From Phoenix dactylifera (Eukaryota; Streptophyta; Magnoliopsida; Arecales; Arecaceae), in the NCBI RefSeq assembly GCF_009389715.1, contig NC_052409.1, positions 3,709,775 to 3,773,774 of the forward strand: a stretch of 64,000 nt of DNA, read 5' to 3'. The position numbers and the translations under genes were made by a program. Shown in pieces: positions 22,783-33,718 of this stretch. Numbering within the stretch: position 1 is the first letter of the stretch; the number at the start of each line of letters is the position of its first letter. The notes beneath the pieces are model-generated. The model did no database searches. It was not told the DNA's origin and worked only from the letters and a program-made list of their open reading frames with translations.

Positions 22783-24529
22783 ACATACTAGTATTGAAAT
22801 GCAACATACGTGGCATACATAAGTATCATTCATGACAAAATTAAAATGCAACAGTACAGAATTGTGGCATAAACTAGCCAAATTAAGATTCTCACCAAAT
22901 AAATGCAAGCATTCACTAGTATTCAATTTCCAACCAAAACAATTGCAACCATTGTATATTTAAACATATACATATACACACGTATGTATGTATATTACAT
23001 GCATATTACAGAACTTCTTCTTTTAATAATTTGACTTTTGGTGTCAAAAGAATTACATGACAACGTGTTATGTCTAAATTCCAGAAGACAATCCTCATAA
23101 AATTGGGTGATAACAACATATACTCCCATATATCTTAGCTTATGGAACCTACATCACCAAATAATCATGCATGGAATATCCAGTCAGAATACAACATAGA
23201 ACAAAAAACCAAAAAAAAATCACTTGTTAATCATGACTTCAAGAAGATTATGACAGGCTTCTTTTTGTCTTCTGTACAAAACTGATCACATCACAATAAA
23301 CAAACAAAAGGTGAACTAGATAGACCAAAAAACTAAAGCAAGAAATTAGAGCCCATGGAACCAAGAATGGATAGTCTATAAACAACAGACCAAAAAAGAT
23401 AATACATAAATTGGAAAGCTGGATGTCGTTGGAGAGAATTGAAGAACTACCTAGAAATGATCAGAGCACCAAAAAGTCAGTGAGTGGATGATCCAAGTGT
23501 TGAAACGGAAGAACAGAATGTCAGAGTTTATATTTATAACCAAGAGATACAAAAAATTAAAACCTTGAGCTGTCTGAGATCTAAGAGACTCTATATACCG
23601 ACACAAACACACACACTCAACTAAAAGTTATAACTAAAGGTCAGTATATCCAACAAATGGATTTCCATTTTCTAGTGTTTTAAGCCAACAACCTAAAATG
23701 ATGAGAAATAATGTAACTAAGGAAATTAAGTAACAACAAAATATATGATTTTTTGGGAAAGCTATCTTTCGTTCCCCATACAAACCACCCTGGAATACAA
23801 CATGGCACATTAAAAGAGGTGTAACACCCAACAAGTCAAATACATCAAAGACGTTAAACATGGAAGTTAACACCTCATCATAAATTACAAACTTTCCTTC
23901 CCTTAACCCCCTTGGTGCTAAGGAGACACAAATATGAGAATAAAAACAGACCACAGCTTTTAGCTATCGACACAGACTGAAAATCCTTCATCCAAGTTTG
24001 CATAAGAATTCAGACAAGTCCTCTCTATGCCATAGTTCAATATAGGAAAATATTGCACTAAAATCCAAAACGAACAAAATAGAAGTCCTAAAATCCTTAA
24101 CCTTCATACCTTTACAGTAGGAAAATACAGAAACCAAGATACACATAAAGATCCTCTCCACCTAGATTCTGCCACTGAAAAAGAGGGACACATTATTCTA
24201 AAGATCCCCCCAAAACAGGAAAAAAAATATATTTAATAGCCAATATCTGGTTATAACCTCCACCTGGAAACCTCACCTAGATGAAAGCTATAACCTTATT
24301 TTAGCTTACCAAAAAGCTTTCCATAGAGAACCATGCACAAACATAAAGAATTCAGATGCATAAATGCATTCAGGTATTTACATAAAAAGAGGACATTGCC
24401 TGGAAATCCGCAAAACTGAGAGCAACGAACAATATCAACCAATCACAATAATTCAGTCACAATTCAACAAACCATAGTCAAAATAATTGCTAAATTAACA
24501 CAAACTCCACAGATTTGATAGACATTATA
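22783..24529. other. AT-rich noncoding stretch
   Basis: No gene or repeat was recognised. It probably continues the intron or leader DNA interrupted by the hAT element, judged only by its position and base composition. A frame at 23634-23954 (minus) matches nothing I know. Confidence 0.35.
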
Positions 24530-24950
24530 CTATGCTTGTTTTCGGTTAGGGTTAGGGTTAGAGACGAAGGATTTGGGCGAAGACCGAGGAGAGGAGGTGG
24601 AACCGATCTCGTCGGAAAGACGAAGCCAGAAAAAAAGAAGGGAAGGGGGAGGGTACACGCATGCGATCGGAGCGCGGAGGTGAGATGAGAGGCGGCGGAT
24701 CGCCAACTGATATCGGATGGGCGGGTGAGAGATCAGCCCGCCGGAGAGGGATGATCGGAGCTCCTTCGCCGACGTCCTGACCACCGGATAGCGGTCCACG
24801 TTCTTCAGGAAATGGGGAGAGGAAGGGAAGGAGTGGGGAGGCGTGGAGGAGACCGAGAGGAATTGGGGAGAGGAGTCGGGGTTAAAGGTCTTACGGATGA
24901 CCGACCGGAGTAGGCACCTGAAACGAGTAAGCTGATGCACGGTTAAAAAC
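24530..24950 (-). promoter_or_regulatory. GC-rich island, candidate promoter and first exon
   Basis: This short GC-rich block stands out from AT-rich flanks. On the minus strand it has pyrimidine-rich tracts and CCCTAACCCTAACC telo-box-like motifs near 24541-24558, often found near plant transcription starts. A 136-codon open frame crosses it, but that frame begins at GTG and has no internal methionine, so coding is unlikely. It may be the first, noncoding exon of the F-box gene ending at 14683, or of an unseen minus-strand transcript. Confidence 0.35.
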
Positions 24951-27900
24951 TGGCTCCGAAGTCCGAATCCAACCCGACACGAACTAAGTCTGCTGTTTAG
25001 CTTTTCGGTTTGCTTTTTAACCCCAAACTTGCCGATAAAGATTTTATTCTTCTTCGGATGCCCCGGTGCATCATTCTGGAGAAAAACTCAATAAAAATGG
25101 TTGAAAGAATTCCATAAAAGGGGTCGGAGGTTATCGACCTTCCGATCTTAGGGGACGTCCAGTGCTTACTACAAAAGTGCGATGTCTTTCAGACTATATG
25201 TTTCGAAAGACGAATAAATCTGCTAACTGGATCGCCTTTTTTGTTACTCTTCATTCTGAAAAATTTCTCTAGATCCTAGATGTACCTGTTCCTCCACTAT
25301 TATGGAGCATTTTGGCTTTTGATTCTATAAGCAATGCTCATGCGAGATTAGTGTGAGCTGTCGGTGTAAAAAATAAAAAATAAAAAAAAAAACTACTTGG
25401 CCCTACCTAGCTATGACAAGCATAGTGTTAAGATCCTATCTTTGGAGATGTTAACTATCCTAGTTGATCTATAATTATATTTGAATCTCCTAATAGATAT
25501 TGAAATGCTTGTTAGTTGTGGACTTTAGTTACATTCAGAAAAGAGAATATTGTTCCCATTATTCCTACAATTCAGAAAAAAGAAAAACTATTCCTACAAA
25601 AAGCCCTTTTGTGATTTTTTTTTTTTAAAGGAGCAGGTGAGGCCATATATGAGAGGCTATTGCCTCCTTGATATCCCACTGATTTGGGATTGAACCAATC
25701 CTTCCACATTCATTGCCAATCCCCCACCATCATTCAACACATAAATTTGCACATAAATAGCTGTTTCAGAAGAATAAAATTATCCTTAAAAAGATACAAA
25801 GTGCCCTATCCCATGCATCATCTAGCTTCTTTTTCATTTTTGTGATAATACGAGTGGTTTCAAAATGGTGGCCAATAATTTCATGAAAGATCTTAGAGTG
25901 TGCGCAGATACCATATAAATATGGCATGAAAGGTATAGGTATGGTTAGAGCCTTGTGTAGATGAAAAAAAAAAAATCCACTTCAGTGATAAGACCTATAA
26001 GAATCAACTTCTAGCATTTAGCGCAATTTGAAGGAAGGAGCTCTTTTTTCGGGGCAGACCTTGCAAATAGTTCAATTGATCAAAGCCTATCATTCTAGTT
26101 GTCAGTCGCATCTATTCGACCAACTCAAATATTTATTATTTCAAGTTTATAAGTATAGTTATATCATGTTGCTATATTAATCAGGAATAAAGAAGATGAG
26201 AAGGCACTACCGCATTTTGGCACCATATATACTTTGGCCATTAGGGAAAAATACACTATTAGTTATAAGCAGGAGCAATTTGGTAAAGGAGAGGCTAAAT
26301 ATAAAGCAGACTTACGGAAAAAAAGAATAAAAAAAAAAATCTAATTGTTTCTTATAGAATCTATTGTAGAGTGGATTTTTTTTAAAAAAAAAATCCATCT
26401 AAGATTGATAGAAGCTCAACCGAATTCTCTGAGCAAGAACAACATTGACCACATCCCCTGTTACAAGACTTCCATAACTTAGCCAGTTGGCATATTATGA
26501 GTTTTCATTGTTCATGTTACAGCATTGTTCTGCAGTCTGGGATTACTTGGTGATTGACGAAGCCCCATCAACTTGGTTTTGATGTTTAGCTCCATGGACT
26601 ACCAGAGTTGGCATGCAACCCCGAGATTCAGCGGCAATTAAATTTGCTACACGATTAGGTTAACCCTGATTTTTTTTTTGGGAGGGGGTGTTTCCAACTT
26701 ATGTTATTCCACACTATAGTGAAATCCTTGAATCATCAAATGTTGAATGATTCAGTAGCATTTATAGTTTTTGGAATACTCAAACATAAAGGCAAATGCA
26801 ACACCACAACTCATCCTAAACATAATCATCAAAATATTTGCTAATTCTCAACTTATCTAATGATCATTTTCCATAGCACCTGCCAGTGCAAAAGCAAATA
26901 TTTTTCGACTCCAGAAGCCAATCTGGGATTCATGTCACAATTTCCTCCTAACTTATGGCATCTGCAACCACCAAACTTCATCAAGAGCTGAGTCCGAAAG
27001 TCATAAGCAATCTGAACGCCATTTCTAGAAATCTATAAATCTCTTACCAAAAAAGCAATATATATGAAGATTTTCAGCAAACCGAATGATGAGATGTTCA
27101 TTATCACTCCTCAAATGAAATCACAACATGACAGTGAAGCTACATCTTATTGCTTGATATCTCTCAATTCAGTCCCATTCCCATGCCTTCACTTCAAACC
27201 CACAATTCAAATTTTTTTAACCCCAGTTGTTGTATTCTTCCTCTCACAATCTCCTTATATTGGCAACATTAGGCCGAAACACATCCCTGCCTGTGGATCA
27301 ACATGGGCTGGGGAAGTTTTTTCTTCACTTTGTTAGTAGGCTACTGATTGAATTCAGCCTCTCCTCACCAATCCTGGGCGCCACTCAGGCAGCCTGAAGG
27401 TTGCAGCCACATCTCAGCTTCTAAATAATAAGTGAAAGTGAATTGGTTGGAAAAAGAGAAGCTGCAAGAAAATCTTAGAGACAAGGGGTACTGAGACAAT
27501 GTCCGAGGCACCTTGCTTTTTTTCTTTTTTTGGTACAACGGCGGCTCACATGCGATAGGCGTGAGTGCAGCCAACAGAATCAGGAAAGATAAGATAATGA
27601 AAGAGAAAAGGCACCGACACGAGGCACCATACTTAGACACTTAGTTCAGACCCCTACTACAAGCCTCTTGAGAACTTGTCCAATTTACGCACCATACTTA
27701 GACACCTAGTTCAACTTCAGTGTCAAGGAACCAAAGCAAATCAATTAGAAGGGGTACTGAGACAATGTCCGAGGCATCATACTTTTTTTTTTTTGGTACA
27801 ATGGCGGCTCACACACGATGGGTGTGAGTACAGCCAACAAGATCAGAAAAGATAAGACAATGCAAGGGAAAAGGCACCAACACGGGGCACCATACCTAAA

Positions 27901-29200
27901 CACCTAGTTCAAACCCCTACTACAAGCCTCTTGAGAACTTGTCCAATTTAGGCTCCATACTTGGACACCTAGTTCAACTTCAGTGTCAAGGAACCAAAGC
28001 AAATCAATTAGAAGTTTGTCTCATATTGCTTTCTTGTCACTTCTTGGAGAAAATAATGAACTTGCATTGACTTTGTAAGTCCAAAAAGGGATGCATTGGC
28101 TTATTCCATCCCTATCGTTTGTATCAGTTTTCAAGAAGGCAGTTATTAGACTGTAAACTTCACCTCCATAATTTTTTTGGCAGGCTAGTGTTGAAATGAA
28201 ACTATATAGTAGAGAATGCTCCTCTGGTGTGTAATATATGATGTCAGCCCTAACCCTATATGAGACCCAGTATCAACTTTCTCTTTTGATTACATGGATC
28301 AACTGCTTCTAGTTGATGGGAGTGGGATTCCTTTTACCTTTCTCAATAAATGATCAACAGATGATATTTTCTAGCTGCCTTCTAAAGATTCTTTCTTCCT
28401 GTTTGATTGGTAAAGCAACCAGAGTACCTCCAAAGCCGACACGTCATTGTTGAACAGTTGCCATTTTGATCTTTAATCTACCTACCCTTTTCATGATGGT
28501 GAATTCTCTGTTCTTAATAAGCTCTGCCTTTAGAACCATATTCTATTTTGCTTTAGACGAAGTAGGAGAACATGAGTGGGTGTTTTTATTACTTTTTCAA
28601 GGTTCTGCTTAAATGACCTTTTAAGTCGACGATCTTAGAATTCAGTTTCCAGATGATCTTCAATTATCCATATTGAGTTAAGGTTTGGACTAACAAACAT
28701 CAAGAACTTTGACTATGGATTTCCATTCCTCAAATCTTAATTACGTAATTGGCAATTCATCAAAGGTTGCTAGATTACCATTTAGATAACTGTCATGATC
28801 CATCCTTACTCTATGGACAAGTCCGATCATAATACTTGAGACCCTACCTAGTTATTCTTGAAAAAGCCATTTGCAAGTAAACCCAAGACAAACATGATAT
28901 TGTTTCTAGCTCGGTTGGACTCTGACATTTGCTGCATGTTGTATATAATTTAAATGTTGTTGATCCATATTATGCTTTGAGCAGGCACTTGTTTAGCTTT
29001 GCATTTCCACTATAATGAATCTAACATCCATTACATAATTTCAGTTGTTGTTTTTTCTCACCTTCATCTCTGTGAAACACCCTACTCTCCAATGGGATGC
29101 ATTTAGCGTCTTGAGAAGTGACTATTGCACTCCCCTTTCATGAGTTATATTATGTATAAGCATATCTACTCGAATGTTTGCTTTCTGGTCTTCTGTGCTA
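24951..29200. other. Unassigned intergenic stretch
   Basis: No gene could be supported here. The stretch is AT-rich with several A and T runs. Its only clear structure is the tandem duplication at 27485-28013, listed separately. Confidence 0.4.
27485..28013 (+). repeat. Tandem duplication, about 265-bp unit
   Basis: Copy 1 (27485-27750) and copy 2 (27751-28013) both start GGGGTACTGAGACAATGTCC and end AAGCAAATCAATTAGAA, directly head to tail. On the minus strand each contains TGAGCCGCCATTGTACC-like sequence followed by a run of A, which looks like the 3' tail of a retrotransposed element. The copies differ by scattered substitutions and in the T-run length. Confidence 0.85.
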
Positions 29201-29309
29201 ATCCAAGCCAGGCATTGTACTCATGGTGATCATAAATGGGAAAATGTATGCTCTTTCTTCTGTTAATTGACAATACATTAGAAGTACTTGTGTGCCTATG
29301 TTGTTGTAG

Positions 29310-29441
29310 GGGAAGCTTAATGTGGTGCTGGCCGGAGCAACATGGTCGGAGCCCGAACCCGTAGATCGCTGCTTCACCGACCGCAATTTAGTGACAGGTG
29401 CCGCTTGGCCTGGGCACCCAGAATTTGTATCTCAACTTTAG
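29310..29441 (+). pseudogene. DJ-1 homolog D last-exon fragment, copy A
   Basis: An intron acceptor (TTGTTGTAG) precedes an exon reading GKLNVVLAGATWSEPEP, VDRCFTDRNLVTGAAW and PGHPEFVSQL, then TAG at 29439-29441. Plant DJ-1 homolog D proteins (class I glutamine amidotransferase fold, glyoxalase/chaperone-like) have the very similar ATWLEPDPIDRCFTDGNLVT and PGHPEF in their C-terminus. After the stop the frame continues ALLGIRVT, matching the family end, so the stop is an early nonsense change. Because the intron border is kept, this is a genomic fragment and not a processed copy. No other DJ-1D exon was seen upstream. Confidence 0.8.
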
Positions 29442-30130
29442 GCTTTGCTTGGTATCAGGGTCACATTGCGATGCATGAGCTAGTCCATGTTAGTGTACCT
29501 ATCTGTACACAAAGACTGAGGTCCTATTTGAGAAACTCTTAAAAGTATTTATTGTCCGTCTGTTACATCTACATAACCCTACGTACAGAGAGTTATCTTG
29601 CTTGTGTTTTCAGGGAGTTCAGCATGTAATTCTATTCTGTTACAAGTATCGGTTGCCTCTTTCAGGTGGCCATCTGTGTCATGATACTGAAACACCGATT
29701 TGGCCGCTGTTCTGTTTTGGGTTTGCCATATCTGTTTTTCTTTCCTCAAATTACTAGTATCTAGGAAACCGTCGACCATATTCAAGCAGATAACTATAGG
29801 ATCATGAGTCATTACGATGTATTACTATATTTTTTAAATTTAAATTTTCTCCAAGAAGATAAGATTTGTTTATTCTTGATGATTGGATTTTCTTTATAAT
29901 TATCAGTAAAAAAAAGGGAAAAAGATAACGTATCGAAGTCTTTTTTTTGTTTAGACTGCTAATTCTTGGAAGTAAAACAGGATTAACCTAACTTGGCTAG
30001 AAAGAAACAAATCTTACTCCGATCCAAGCTAGGCATTGTACTCATGGTGATCATAAATGGGAAAATGTATGCTCTTTCTTCTGTTAATTGACAATACATT
30101 AGAAGTACTTGTGTGCCTATGTTGTTGTAG

Positions 30131-30262
30131 GGGAAGCTTAATGTGGTGCTGGCCGGAGCAACATGGTCGGAGCCCGAACCCGTAGATCGCTGCTTCACCG
30201 ACCGCAATTTAGTGACAGGTGCCGCTTGGCCTGGGCACCCAAAATTTGTATCTCAACTTTAG
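30131..30262 (+). pseudogene. DJ-1 homolog D last-exon fragment, copy B
   Basis: Second copy of the same dead exon, 821 bp downstream. It carries the same TAG (30260-30262), so that lesion predates the duplication. A G-to-A change turns PGHPEF into PGHPKF, a later private change. It lies between copy A and the F-box gene. Confidence 0.8.
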
Positions 30263-30911
30263 GCTTTGCTTGGTATCAGGGTCACATTGCAATGCATGAG
30301 CTAGTCCATGTTAGTGTACCTATCTGTACACAAAGACTGAGGTCCTATTTGAGAAACTCTTAAAAGTATTTATTGTCCGTCTGTTACATCTACATAACCC
30401 TACGTACAGAGAGTTATCTTGCTTGTGTTTTCAGGGAGTTCAGCATGTAATTCTATTCTGTTACAAGTATCGGTTGCCTCTTTCAGGTGGTCATCTGTGT
30501 CATGATACTGAAACACCGATTTGGCCGCTGTTCTGTTTTGGGTTTGCCATATCTGTTTTTCTTTCCTCAAATTACTAGTATCTAGGAAACCGTCGACCAT
30601 ATTCAAGCAGATAACTATAGGATCATGAGTCATTAGGATGTATTACTATATTTTTTAAATTTAAATTTTCTCCAAGAAGATAAGATTTGTTTATTCTTGA
30701 TGATTGGATTTTCTTTATAATTATCAGTAAAAAAAAAGGGAAAAAGATAAAGTCTTTTTTTTTGTTTAGACTGCTAATTCTTGGAAGTAAAACAGGATTA
30801 ACCTAACTTGGTTAGAAAGAAACAAATCTTAATCCGATAAATACTCCACTTCCGTAGCTACCGCTCTCAGTCCAAGTCCTATTAGGAGTGCAGGTCTCCT
30901 GAACTCTTCGT

Positions 30912-30918
30912 TATATAA
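30912..30918 (+). promoter_or_regulatory. Candidate TATA box of the F-box gene
   Basis: TATATAA sits in the palindrome CGTTATATAACG, about 50 bases before the ATG at 30967. That would leave a leader of roughly 20-25 bases, short but possible. Confidence 0.4.
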
Positions 30919-30966
30919 CGCACCTAGGGAGTTCCCATAGCTTTGTCTTCCTGCAGATCGAGAAAG

Positions 30967-32333
30967 ATGGCGTCCATGCAAGAAGGTCGACATGAAGACA
31001 CCGAGAGCTCCTTCACGCTGCCTGAGGCTGTCGTCTTCGAGATCCTCACCCGAGCCCCACTCGAAGCCCTCCCTGCTTGCCGATGGGTGTGCCGGCAATG
31101 GCGTCAGATCACCTACGAGCCTGCCTTCACCTCCCTCCATTGCAGCCGAACCCAGACGATATCGGGTTACTTCATCCAGAGCATGCGGCACAACCACTAC
31201 CACTCAAGCTTCGTCTCCATCCAGCCATTGCCGCCCTCGGTCCGACCTTTATCCTTCGACTTCCTTCCCAGAGATGTGAAGATCGAAGCAGTGGGATGTC
31301 GAGGTATCGTGCTTTGCACCAGCCAGTGGTACGACGGCATCCCCGGCCGGTATTATGTTTGCAAGCCAGCAACTCGACAATGGTGGTGGATACCAAATCC
31401 AAAGACCAGGTATCTCACTAAGAGGATTGCCATGGTGGCCTGCTCCACTGGACCGTTGGAGTACAAGATTATTCGGTTCTCGCAGGCAGAACAGAACTTC
31501 GACTGCTTGCGGTGTGAGATCTTCGACTCGCGGTCTCAAGCTTGGAGGCTGTCGAGGGACGTCCAGCTGCCTTCAGGCTCACTCAGGCAGGAGGCAGCGG
31601 TGTCAGTCAATGGAGCCCTCCATTGGCTGACATACGAGGGTAATATCTTTGCATTTGATATCCACAAGGAGACCTGGAAATTGATTCCATTGCCTGAAGA
31701 GGTTGGGGAAGATGAGATGAGGTGGGACTGCAGGAAATTAGTGAAGTGTGAAGGCCAACTTTGCTTGGTGCTAGTTGAGAAACAGTGGATGGAGATTTGG
31801 GTCATGGCCAACTACGAGGAGCAAATATGGGAGGAGAGAAAGGTGGTGAGCTTAGAAGCCATCAATTATGACCCAGCTTTGACCATCGAGGATTTGTATT
31901 TGTCTGATGTTGCATTTATGGGTAGTTTCTTCAGGGTAACATGGTGAGGTTACTGATCTTGCATTTGTTGTTCGCATTTTGCACCATAGTATCTGCTCTA
32001 GCCACCATCATGAGATAGATGGCTATCAACAACGATGCGCCTTATATAGCACATTAGGCCATCCTGTTCGATAACCATCCATCTCTTTGATCAGATAATA
32101 TGGTGGCTATCAAGCTTTGTACAACACTCTATGGTGCACATGCACGAATTTTTTTTATTCTATATATGTAATGTATGTATGTATTTGTTAATTTTAAGGT
32201 TTTAACACTAAAATTGGTCTATGTTGGTTGCAGGTATGACCTTTCACGAGGGGTGCTCGCAAATATTTGCATTGATCATCCATTTGCTCAGGAAGTTTTC
32301 AAGTTCGAGTCTGATCTGGTTCCACTGGAGTAG
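30967..32333 (+). CDS. F-box protein with FBA-type domain, 358 aa
   Basis: Two exons, 30967-31943 and 32234-32333, join inside a Trp codon (donor TG|GTGAGG, acceptor TTGCAG). The protein starts MASMQEGRHEDTESS. The F-box spans about residues 16-58 (FTLPEAVVFEILTRAPLEA, CRWVCRQWRQIT), and a C-terminal F-box-associated type region follows (GRYYVCKPATRQWWWIPNP, ALHWLTYEGNIFAFD, LCLVLVEKQWMEIWVM). Such proteins select targets for SCF ubiquitin ligases. The target here is unknown. The last exon reads YDLSRGVLANICIDHPFAQ and ends VPLE-stop. The first exon is complete without lesions. The 821-bp DJ-1D duplication lies directly upstream and may form part of the promoter. Confidence 0.88.
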
Positions 32334-33718
32334 CAATATTTTGAAGATGGTCGAGCAATTGATTGTCCTGTTTGGATTTTAAAGAGAAAAATCTATAATG
32401 TTTTGTTTTTGTAATAGGTGTCAATTAGTGCAACTGGTAGTATTGTTTTTGTTACATCTTATATTATGGTGACTAAGATGTTCCATGCAAATGTGTTTAG
32501 CAATGCCTACATGTGTAACCTCTTTTTGTGCTGTTGAATTTGTCATGTTTAGGGCTTGCATCAGTTCCAGCTTGAATTGTACTTAGTTTGAATTATTGGT
32601 CCAGGACCTTAGATTGAGATTTATTTTTTTGGTAGGGGAGGGGGAAGTTGTCAAACTCATAATAATAGATGTATATTTTTATAAAGTAATTTTTGCAAAT
32701 CAGATCATTAGTTTTATGTGATCCAAAATCATGTATTTCCAGATTCGGGCAGGCTTGGTCAAAATCAAACCATCTTTTTGCAGCCGTACCACTTTTATAT
32801 CAGCTTGAATTTTTCACGTTTGCTAGTCTCCAGGCCCCCCATCAATATGTGATATAGTTCATTAGTTGGAACCCTCTGGTTCGGTTTGAATTGGAGAGGT
32901 CCCATCAATATGTGATATAGAGGTCACAAGTACTACCCTCTGCCTTTTGGCATTTGTTTCCACTTCATAGACATCCTCTCAACAGTTATAAAACCTCGAT
33001 TTCTCAACATTCAAAGATAAAAAAAAAAAACAAGTACCAAACTCTTGTCAACCTATGACTGAATAGAAATTGAAAAAAAAAGAGAGGCTAAGTTTGGTAA
33101 CAGACCCGCATGCATCACCATATCCAGACGACAATATCAAATCCAGTGATCGACGAACCCAGCCGGCTAGAAACACTGAGATCAAGCAAGCCAACCTGTA
33201 GTATTTGCTCAACAATTATTAAGGGCATGTGTGGCATCATAATGTTTTTATTTCTCTACAAATTAAGTAGAATGTCACACGAAGATTGATGTCAAAGACA
33301 GCATTTGCACAAAATTTCTACTCTCCCTGCTTTTGTTTTCGTTCTTTCATGAAAGCAATTAATCTTTGCTCCTAAAAGCTGTTAAAATTTTGGAAACAAT
33401 TTGAGGAAAAAAAGCTTTATCATTTACAAATTTACATTGTTCCGTCGAATTCATTTTTCTTCTTGGATTTTTGAAAATAAAATAAGGAACAAAAGCAATA
33501 CCAAACCGGCTCTTAAATTTTCGGGCTTATCCAAGCTGAGATGCACAATAAAATTGCACATTGTCTAACTTGAGAAAATAAAAAAGAAAGGAAAAGAATA
33601 AGTGACTGATTAACCATGGTTTGCGGATAAAAACTTGGCTGTGTATTGCTTAAAACTATTAAAAAGTTTTGTACTCTTAATTGATTTTTGAGTTCCCACT
33701 GGGTTTCTGAACTACCAC
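32334..33718. other. Intergenic region between two converging genes
   Basis: No gene was found. The 20-mer CCCATCAATATGTGATATAG occurs twice, near 32838 and 32902, as a short direct repeat. The rest is AT-rich and should include the 3' untranslated regions of the F-box and PORR genes. Confidence 0.4.

Larger units (their letters stand above)
29201..30839 (+). repeat. Recent 821-bp tandem duplication
   Basis: Copy A spans 29201-30021 and copy B 30022 to about 30839. Corresponding positions lie 821 bp apart. By eye I counted under ten substitutions and a few small indels, including an 8-base difference near 29930, so identity is near 98-99%. Each copy carries a dead last exon of a DJ-1 homolog D gene with its upstream intron end and presumed 3' untranslated region. 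The duplication ends about 130 bp before the F-box start codon at 30967. Confidence 0.93.

Noticed and set aside
24541-24560. Telomere-like GGTTAGGG repeats
   Set aside because: Only about three short units, typical of plant promoter telo-boxes, not of a telomere or an interstitial array.
24530-24940. 136-codon minus-strand frame that looks like a mitochondrial presequence
   Set aside because: It starts at GTG and has no internal methionine, so it is more likely a noncoding first exon or promoter.
29450-29462. TGGTATCAGGG, which resembles a retroelement primer-binding site
   Set aside because: It lies inside the DJ-1D exon fragment (GIRVT), recurs only through the tandem duplication, and no LTR pair flanks it.
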